Source: Oscillospiraceae bacterium (lineage in GTDB: Bacteria; Bacillota; Clostridia; Oscillospirales; Ruminococcaceae). From it: a stretch of 9,337 bases of DNA. Location: contig JAFPPJ010000063.1 of the NCBI GenBank assembly GCA_017410745.1, positions 1 to 9,337 of the forward strand. Reading direction: 5' to 3'. The translations under genes and the position numbers were made by a program. Shown here in pieces: positions 1 to 4,558 of this stretch. The notes under the pieces are model-generated. The model made no database searches, was not told where the DNA came from, and worked only from the letters and a program-made list of their open reading frames with translations. Numbering within the stretch: position 1 is the first letter of the stretch; each line of letters opens with the position of its first letter.

Positions 1-1188
1 ATGCAGTACTCCTTCCTTACACCGAAGGCGATACCCCAGCCGGAGGCCGAGGCCGAGCCCGAGAAAACAGAGGCAGAGACAGAGATCCAGCTTGAAAAGC
101 CCGACTTTGAGCCCGCTTCCTTTGATGAGAGCGAGCAGGGCAAGGAAGCTAAGCCCGAAGACAAGTCCGAAGCTAAGGCAGAGGACAAATCAGAAGATAA
201 ATCCGACGACAAGGCAGAGGATAAGTCCGAAGATGCTTCTGATAAGGATTTCGAAGACGAGGACAGCGAACAGTCCGCCGCAGAGGAGGAAGAAGAGGAC
301 GAGGACGAGCCCAACACAATTAAGGCTGAGAAGATAGAACCTGCAGAGGGTGCAGAGGATGCGCCCGCGGAGGAGCAGCCCATATGCGGATGGCTCATAC
401 CCTCCGCACACACAGGCGAGGAGATATTCACCGCACGCTTTGACGGAGAGGTGCAGCAGTGTGACGCATACACGCTCGTATGCATGATATGCGCTACCGA
501 GATGTCGCCCTCATTCAGTCAGGAGGCGCTCAAGGCACAGGCTATTGCGGCATACTCCTATCTGAAATATCATAATGTCAACGGTCTTATTCCATCCGTA
601 CTTGTAAAGCACAGGGTACACGAAGCGACTATCGCAGCAGTAGATGCGGTATTCGGCCAGTGCGTATACTACAACGATCAGGTGGCACAGACGGTATACA
701 CCGCTTCTTCGGCGGGAACTACAGCTTCCGCTGTGAATGTATGGGGCGGAAATGTACCCTACCTGGTGAGCGTGGAAACACCGATAGACGAGCTCTATGA
801 TCCCAACTGGGGCATAGAGGTGGAATTCACCGCAGGCGAGATGAAGACGCTCATCGAGAAATACTGCGGCATCACCCTTTCGGATACGCCCGAGAACTGG
901 ATAAGGATAGACTCCTACCATGACGGACGTTATGTGGATGATATGACTATCGACGGTCAGGTCACCATAAAGGGACAGAGATTCAGGGAAGGTCTTATGC
1001 ACTACGCACTCAAGAGCTGGGCATTTGACGTAAGCTATGATGCAGAAAGCGGCATATTCAAGTTCACTACCTACGGCTACGGCCACGGCGTTGGACTTTC
1101 ACAGAATGGCGCGAACATACTGGGCAGACAGGGTTATACTTACGACCAGATACTTGCGACCTATTTCCCGAACACTGTCATAAAATGA
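1..1188 (+). CDS. SpoIID/LytB-domain cell-wall protein (5' partial)
   Basis: The reading frame is open to base 1, so the real start and probably an N-terminal membrane anchor or signal lie outside the window; the ATG at base 1 may be internal. Residues about 14-128 are a low-complexity Glu/Lys/Asp/Ser/Pro segment. Residues about 140-395 form a SpoIID domain: ATEMSP then EALKAQAIAAYSYLKYH (E167 aligns with the catalytic glutamate of SpoIID lytic transglycosylase), YTASSAGTTASAVNVWGG around 233-250, and the C-terminal GYGHGVGLSQNGA at 359-371. Family knowledge: SpoIID trims stem-less glycan strands during engulfment, and LytB relatives modify peptidoglycan in vegetative cells. The charged segment probably spans or contacts the wall (inference). 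It is followed after 19 bp by the nucleoside phosphorylase gene with no terminator between them. No other sporulation gene is in view, so a role in spore formation is not shown. Confidence 0.88.
   Translation: MQYSFLTPKAIPQPEAEAEPEKTEAETEIQLEKPDFEPASFDESEQGKEAKPEDKSEAKAEDKSEDKSDDKAEDKSEDASDKDFEDEDSEQSAAEEEEEDEDEPNTIKAEKIEPAEGAEDAPAEEQPICGWLIPSAHTGEEIFTARFDGEVQQCDAYTLVCMICATEMSPSFSQEALKAQAIAAYSYLKYHNVNGLIPSVLVKHRVHEATIAAVDAVFGQCVYYNDQVAQTVYTASSAGTTASAVNVWGGNVPYLVSVETPIDELYDPNWGIEVEFTAGEMKTLIEKYCGITLSDTPENWIRIDSYHDGRYVDDMTIDGQVTIKGQRFREGLMHYALKSWAFDVSYDAESGIFKFTTYGYGHGVGLSQNGANILGRQGYTYDQILATYFPNTVIK
154..237 (+). repeat. Degenerate GAAGACAAGTCC-type coding minisatellite
   Basis: Variants of GAAGACAAGTCC / GAGGACAAATCA / GAAGATAAATCC / GACGACAAGGCA / GAGGATAAGTCC follow one another with GCTAAGGCA-type spacers, encoding EDKSE, AKAEDKSE, DKSDDKA and EDKSE units. 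It lies inside the acidic segment of the SpoIID-like gene and is a likely site of in-frame length variation. Confidence 0.7.
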
Positions 1189-1207
1189 TCTGATCTCTTA
1201 TGTGATT

Positions 1208-2455
1208 ATGTTTTATGATATTATAAACAAGAAACGAAAAGGTGAGGCACTGACGCACGGCGAGATAGATCTTGCCGTGCGCGGCTTCACAAATGGCGAT
1301 ATGCCCGACTATCAGATGTCTGCGCTGCTAATGGCCATATGCCTTCGCGGCATGACCGATGAAGAGACGGCATACCTTACCGACAGCATGATACATACAG
1401 GCAGGGTCATGCATCTGCACGATGAGATAGGCGGCATATGCATAGACAAGCACAGTACGGGCGGCGTGGGCGACAAGATGACGCTCATAGACGGCCCTCT
1501 GCTTGCGGCCTGCGGAGTGTATGTCCCAAAGATGTCGGGCAGGGGCCTCGGCCATACCGGCGGCACGATAGACAAGCTGTCGGCGATACCCGGTATGCGC
1601 ACGGATCTGAGCCATATGGAATTTATCACCACCGTCAGGGAGGCAGGCTTCGGCGTGATGTCCCAGACTGCGGACATGGTGCCTGCGGACAAGAAGATGT
1701 ACGCGCTGCGCGACCTTACTGCCACGGTGGAGAGCATACCTCTGATAGCATCGTCCGTCATGAGCAAGAAGCTTGCGACGGGTGCTGACGGCATCGTGCT
1801 CGATGTCAAAGTGGGCGACGGCGCTTTCATGAAGGATGAGCACAGTGCAAGGCAGCTCGCGGATGCGTGTGCAGCACTTGCAGAGAGCTATGATATGCCC
1901 TTCAGGGCGGTGCTTACGGATATGGAAAAGCCGCTCGGACGCTGCGTGGGCAATGCTCTTGAAGTAGCGGAGGCGTGCGACTATCTGATGGGCAAGAACG
2001 TCTCGCCCGATGTGGAAGAGGTAAGCCGCAGCATATCGGCTGCCATGCTCGGACTTGCGGGGAAGGAGACATCGCTTATCGACAAGGCGATCTCCTCGGG
2101 CAAGGCCTTTGAGCGGTTCGAGAAGATGGTGGAGCTGCAGCACGGCGATCCCCATGCACTGACGGATCATTCGCTGATGGGCGTACCCCGCTACGAAGAG
2201 ATATTCACCGCTCCTGCAGGCGGCAGGATAACCGCTGTCAAGGCGGAAGCCGTAGGGCTCGCAGCACTTGCGCTCGGTGCGGGCAGGAAAAAGCTCGGCG
2301 ATGACATAGACCCGACTGCGGGCATATTTTTCGAGCGCAGCGTAGGCGATGAGGTATCGGCAGGGGAGACTGTGGCAAGGATGTATTCATCCTCCGTGAC
2401 GGATATGTCCCAGGCGCGTGCCCTGCTTGAAAGCGCTCTTTGCATCGGAGGGTGA
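1208..2455 (+). CDS. pdp: Pyrimidine-nucleoside phosphorylase
   Basis: Cytosolic enzyme that phosphorolyses uridine, thymidine or deoxyuridine to the free base and (deoxy)ribose-1-phosphate in nucleoside salvage. About 415 aa, close to the 430-435 aa of Bacillus Pdp, and full length by comparison. The N-terminal alpha domain (FYDIINKKRKGEALTHGEI) leads to the phosphate-binding KHSTGGVGDK, in which the active-site His corresponds to H85 of E. coli DeoA. Then come the family signature SGRGLGHTGGTIDKL and YALRDLTATVESIPLIASSVMSKK, which supplies the base-contacting Arg, Ser and Lys. The C-terminal beta domain (GRITAVKAEAVGLAALALGAGRKKLGDDID) is also present. Start choice is uncertain: ATG 1208 aligns best with homologues, an in-frame GTG lies at 1202, and neither has a clear Shine-Dalgarno. 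The signature ends in Ser where most members have Glu (LSAIPG rather than LEAI/LESI). DeoA is the alternative family name, but length and sequence look Pdp-like. Confidence 0.93.
   Translation: MFYDIINKKRKGEALTHGEIDLAVRGFTNGDMPDYQMSALLMAICLRGMTDEETAYLTDSMIHTGRVMHLHDEIGGICIDKHSTGGVGDKMTLIDGPLLAACGVYVPKMSGRGLGHTGGTIDKLSAIPGMRTDLSHMEFITTVREAGFGVMSQTADMVPADKKMYALRDLTATVESIPLIASSVMSKKLATGADGIVLDVKVGDGAFMKDEHSARQLADACAALAESYDMPFRAVLTDMEKPLGRCVGNALEVAEACDYLMGKNVSPDVEEVSRSISAAMLGLAGKETSLIDKAISSGKAFERFEKMVELQHGDPHALTDHSLMGVPRYEEIFTAPAGGRITAVKAEAVGLAALALGAGRKKLGDDIDPTAGIFFERSVGDEVSAGETVARMYSSSVTDMSQARALLESALCIGG
2447..2452 (+). promoter_or_regulatory. Shine-Dalgarno for the CPBP protease gene
   Basis: GGAGGG lies in the last two sense codons of pdp, directly before its TGA, 5 nt upstream of ATG 2458. 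It decides the start over an in-frame TTG at 2440 and suggests coupled translation. Confidence 0.85.
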
Positions 2456-2457
2456 TC

Positions 2458-3537
2458 ATGGATACAAATACTGTTGTGCCCTCTAAGGAGGAATTCAGGC
2501 AGATACGCCGCCACTATTCAAAGATAGGGCTCATAGTCATAGTGCTCGTAGTCGTATTCTCCGGCGTGAACACGCTGGTGGCAAAGATATCGGGTGCTGT
2601 GATCGGAGGCGGCTTTGACAAGGAGCATATCGAACAGGGTGTGCAGATAATAAGGGCATATCCGATAATGTCGGCGATATATTCGTACTTCTTCCCGCTG
2701 GCAGCGGATGTGGCGGCACTCCTCACGGGACTTGCTGTGACAAAGCTCGACCTGCGCAAGATGCTTACCCGAAAGGGCTTTGACGGCAAGGATATGCTGA
2801 ATATCACGGCATTTTCCATGGGGCTGCCTATAGTTGCATCGGTAGTGGTGCTGATTATCACATCGATCGTAGCGATGGCTGCGGGCGTCGATCCCAATGA
2901 GGCATCGAGCGCGATGAGCAGTGTGTTCAAAATGGAGGGGCCGCTGTGGCTCAATATCCTGATATATCTGTACATATGCCTGATAGGCCCTATCATGGAG
3001 GAGCTGATATTCAGGGGCGTTATCCTTGAGGGGCTGCGCAAGTACGGCAACACCTTCGCGGTGATAATGTCGGCGCTGCTGTTCGGACTGATGCATCAGA
3101 GATTTGCACAGTGCCTGCCTGCGGTCGTGATAGGCGTGGTATTTGCGGTGTATGTGGTGCGCACAGGCTCACTGCTGCCCGGTATATTCGTGCATATCGT
3201 GAACAATACTCTCTCGGCCATCGCTATGGTCATGATGAACGGCTTTGATTCCGATGCGATGATGAAGATGGCAGAGAAGAACGATATAGACGGCATGATG
3301 AAGATGATGCAGTCATTCCTGCCGCTGATGATCTTCCTTGTGATATATATGGTGATAAGGCTGGCATCCTTCGTGTATACTATAATAAAAGGAAGTTCGG
3401 TCATATCCGGGAAGAAGAAGCTGTTCGAGCAGAATGACTACTGCGCGGCACGCGGATGGAAGCCGTTTTTCGCATCGGTGCCCTGCCTTCTGATAGTGCT
3501 GTTCCTGACGGTCACTACCTTTATGAGCATAATATAG
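2458..3537 (+). CDS. CPBP-family intramembrane glutamic endopeptidase
   Basis: Polytopic membrane protein of about 359 aa belonging to the CPBP (CaaX protease and bacteriocin-processing, ABI) family. The three family motifs are present in order: EELIFRG with E181, E182 and R186; FGLMH with F209 and H213; and HIVNN with H246 and N250. These polar residues, inside hydrophobic helices, form the proteolytic site in studied members. Hydrophobic segments occur near 25-45, 75-100, 120-145, 160-180, 200-235, 240-260, 287-310 and 340-359. Roles known for the family include prenyl-protein processing, bacteriocin maturation or self-immunity, and regulated proteolysis. The substrate here is unknown and no bacteriocin genes are nearby. 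A methionine-rich stretch at about 257-291 after the HxxxN motif is unusual. The start is fixed by GGAGGG. Its gene begins 2 nt after pdp stops, so the two are almost certainly co-transcribed. Confidence 0.9.
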   Translation: MDTNTVVPSKEEFRQIRRHYSKIGLIVIVLVVVFSGVNTLVAKISGAVIGGGFDKEHIEQGVQIIRAYPIMSAIYSYFFPLAADVAALLTGLAVTKLDLRKMLTRKGFDGKDMLNITAFSMGLPIVASVVVLIITSIVAMAAGVDPNEASSAMSSVFKMEGPLWLNILIYLYICLIGPIMEELIFRGVILEGLRKYGNTFAVIMSALLFGLMHQRFAQCLPAVVIGVVFAVYVVRTGSLLPGIFVHIVNNTLSAIAMVMMNGFDSDAMMKMAEKNDIDGMMKMMQSFLPLMIFLVIYMVIRLASFVYTIIKGSSVISGKKKLFEQNDYCAARGWKPFFASVPCLLIVLFLTVTTFMSII

Positions 3538-3561
3538 CAAATAACCGCTTTGCGGATTTAT

Positions 3562-3568
3562 AGAAAGG
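3562..3568 (+). promoter_or_regulatory. Shine-Dalgarno for pduL
   Basis: AGAAAGG, 10 nt before ATG 3579, in a 41-bp gap. The gap also holds a small CCGC-TTT-GCGG hairpin at 3545-3555, too weak and without a T-run to be called a terminator. Confidence 0.6.
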
Positions 3569-3578
3569 TTGAATAAAA

Positions 3579-4154
3579 ATGTCACAGTTTATCGTTGAAA
3601 CGTCTGCGCGTCATGTACACGTAACACAGGAGACCCTAGAGATCCTCTTCGGCAAGGGCGCTGAGCTCACAGTCAAGAAGATGCTCTCTCAGCCCGGTCA
3701 GTTCGCTTCCGAGCAGAGGATAGACGTTGTAGGCCCTAAGAGGACTCTTGCAAATGTCAGCATCTTAGGCCCCGTAAGACCCGAGAACCAGGTAGAGCTT
3801 TCCGCTACCGATGCACGTTCTATCGGTGTTGCAGCTCCCATAAGAGAGAGCGGCGATATCAAGGGCTCTGCTCCCTGCAAGCTCGTAGGCCCCTGCGGCG
3901 AGGTAGAGATAAGCGAGGGCGTTATCGTTGCCAAGAGACACATCCATTTCAATCCCGCACAGGCTGAGGAATTCGGCGTAAAGGACAAGGATGTTGTATG
4001 GGTAAAGGTAGAGACAGACGGCAGAAGCGCTATCCTCGGCGATGTAGTATGCAGAGTATCCGATAAGTATGAGCTCGCAATGCATATCGACACCGATGAG
4101 TCCAATGCGATAAATGCGAATGCAAACACAGTCGGTACTATTGTAAAGATCTGA
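3579..4154 (+). CDS. pduL: Phosphate propanoyl/acetyltransferase, PduL type
   Basis: Catalyses reversible transfer of an acyl group between CoA and phosphate (acetyl-CoA or propanoyl-CoA to the acyl phosphate), feeding acetate or propionate kinase for ATP. At 191 aa it is the size of the bare catalytic domain. Zinc-ligand motifs are visible: ARHVHV (H12, H14), KRHIHF (H121, H123) and AMHIDTDE (H169). ILGPVRPENQVE contains R67, which corresponds to the phosphate-positioning arginine, and E73, which fits the expected glutamate ligand. The N terminus starts only seven residues before the first motif, so it lacks the encapsulation peptide of microcompartment forms and is probably a cytosolic replacement for Pta in fermentation. 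No pdu/eut shell genes are near. Codons favour GTA, AGA, TCT and GCT more than the two preceding genes, consistent with high expression. An intrinsic terminator follows 23 nt after the stop. Confidence 0.92.
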   Translation: MSQFIVETSARHVHVTQETLEILFGKGAELTVKKMLSQPGQFASEQRIDVVGPKRTLANVSILGPVRPENQVELSATDARSIGVAAPIRESGDIKGSAPCKLVGPCGEVEISEGVIVAKRHIHFNPAQAEEFGVKDKDVVWVKVETDGRSAILGDVVCRVSDKYELAMHIDTDESNAINANANTVGTIVKI

Positions 4155-4177
4155 TAGGGCACATTTCCTGATCTATG

Positions 4178-4206
4178 TCCGGGAAACGACAGTTTCCCGG
4201 ATTTTT
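4178..4206 (+). terminator. Intrinsic terminator closing the pdp-pduL run
   Basis: A perfect 10-bp stem pairs TCCGGGAAAC (4178-4187) with GTTTCCCGGA (4192-4201) around a GACA loop, followed at once by TTTTT (4202-4206). It separates the housekeeping genes from the transport operon. Confidence 0.95.
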
Positions 4207-4212
4207 ATTGAT

Positions 4213-4263
4213 AGTGTTTAACTTAATACACATGGTTTATAATGTTAAATTTTAGTTAACACT
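4213..4263 (+). promoter_or_regulatory. AT-rich inverted repeats with GTTAAC boxes
   Basis: AGTGTTTAAC (4213-4222) is the inverted partner, with one extra T, of GTTAACACT (4255-4263). Inside them TGTTAA (4243-4248) and TTAACA (4256-4261) make a 19-nt hyphenated palindrome. Three GTT(T)AAC-like boxes in 50 bp, well upstream of the promoter, suggest regulator binding. The regulator is unknown. Confidence 0.4.
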
Positions 4264-4293
4264 GTCAAAATTTAGTGATTGTGCATGAAACGA

Positions 4294-4308
4294 TGATAAC
4301 GTTTTCAT
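4294..4308 (-). promoter_or_regulatory. cre-like / LacI-family operator
   Basis: Read on the minus strand, the 15 nt ATGAAAACGTTATCA fit every position of the classical cre consensus WTGWAARCGYTWWCW. A second imperfect half, ATGAAACG (4285-4292), lies just to the left. The site is about 90-100 nt before the inferred transcription start. CcpA is one candidate; a dedicated LacI-family sugar regulator would fit equally well. No regulator gene is in the window. Confidence 0.5.
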
Positions 4309-4310
4309 CT

Positions 4311-4351
4311 ATTATAAACAAAATTTTATGATTTATTATCAACAAAATTTT
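4311..4351 (+). repeat. Two direct repeats ATTATnAACAAAATTTT upstream of the promoter
   Basis: Copies lie at 4311-4327 and 4335-4351, identical in 16 of 17 positions with a 24-bp period. They occupy about -86 to -46 relative to the inferred start. They may be a tandem activator site or an A-tract/UP-type element. Confidence 0.6.
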
Positions 4352-4361
4352 TTATTGACAC

Positions 4362-4397
4362 TTGACAACTATTGTACAAGTTGATATAATATCTATG
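4362..4397 (+). promoter_or_regulatory. Consensus sigma-A promoter of the transport operon
   Basis: The -35 TTGACA (4362-4367) and -10 TATAAT (4385-4390) both match consensus exactly, with optimal 17-bp spacing; transcription probably starts near 4395-4397. Another TTGACA at 4355-4360 has 24-bp spacing and is not usable with the same -10. The dyad ACTTG...CAAGT (4360-4364 / 4377-4381), with inner ACAA-CTA-TTGT (4365-4375), covers the -35 and spacer and would suit a repressor. Confidence 0.9.
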
Positions 4398-4438
4398 CGG
4401 GCAATTGGTTTTTCGTCATGTCGACCGTAAAATTTCAG

Positions 4439-4511
4439 CCGTTTGCCGTGAGATGCACACAGCACCGCCATTTTGGGCGGTTTGCATATCACAGGCGCAG
4501 ACGGTATTTTT
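4439..4511 (+). promoter_or_regulatory. Long leader hairpin with T-run (possible attenuator or palindromic repeat)
   Basis: The leader folds into one long imperfect hairpin. The base is CCGTTTGC (4439-4446) with GCAGACGG (4497-4504), including one G-U pair. Above it GTGA (4448-4451) pairs with TCAC (4489-4492), ATGCA (4453-4457) with TGCAT (4483-4487), and at the tip ACCGCC (4464-4469) with GGCGGT (4476-4481) around ATTTTG. Bulges are small except for CACAGC opposite T near the tip. TATTTTT follows at 4505-4511, giving a terminator-like outline between promoter and first gene. No known riboswitch class was recognised. It may instead be a dispersed repeat. Confidence 0.55.
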
Positions 4512-4558
4512 AAGCACGAGTGAAAGAAACAGTTGTGTCTGTGAGAATACAGGATGCT

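Noticed and set aside
154..237. CRISPR-like array
   Set aside because: Short degenerate in-frame coding repeats without unique spacers of constant length; it is a protein low-complexity tract.
1328..2170. 280-codon minus-strand open frame opposite pdp
   Set aside because: Antisense shadow of a clearly recognised gene; the translation is His/Arg/Tyr-rich with no recognisable domain or ribosome binding site.
3545..3555. CCGC-TTT-GCGG hairpin between the CPBP gene and pduL as a terminator
   Set aside because: Only four base pairs and no T-run; insufficient for termination.
4215..4243. Second possible promoter with TATAAT at 4238-4243
   Set aside because: The hexamer 17 bp upstream (TGTTTA) is a poor -35 in AT-rich DNA, so it is likely chance.
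4439..4511. Known riboswitch (for example c-di-GMP or T-box) in the leader
   Set aside because: No conserved core motif of those classes could be found; only a long hairpin is visible.
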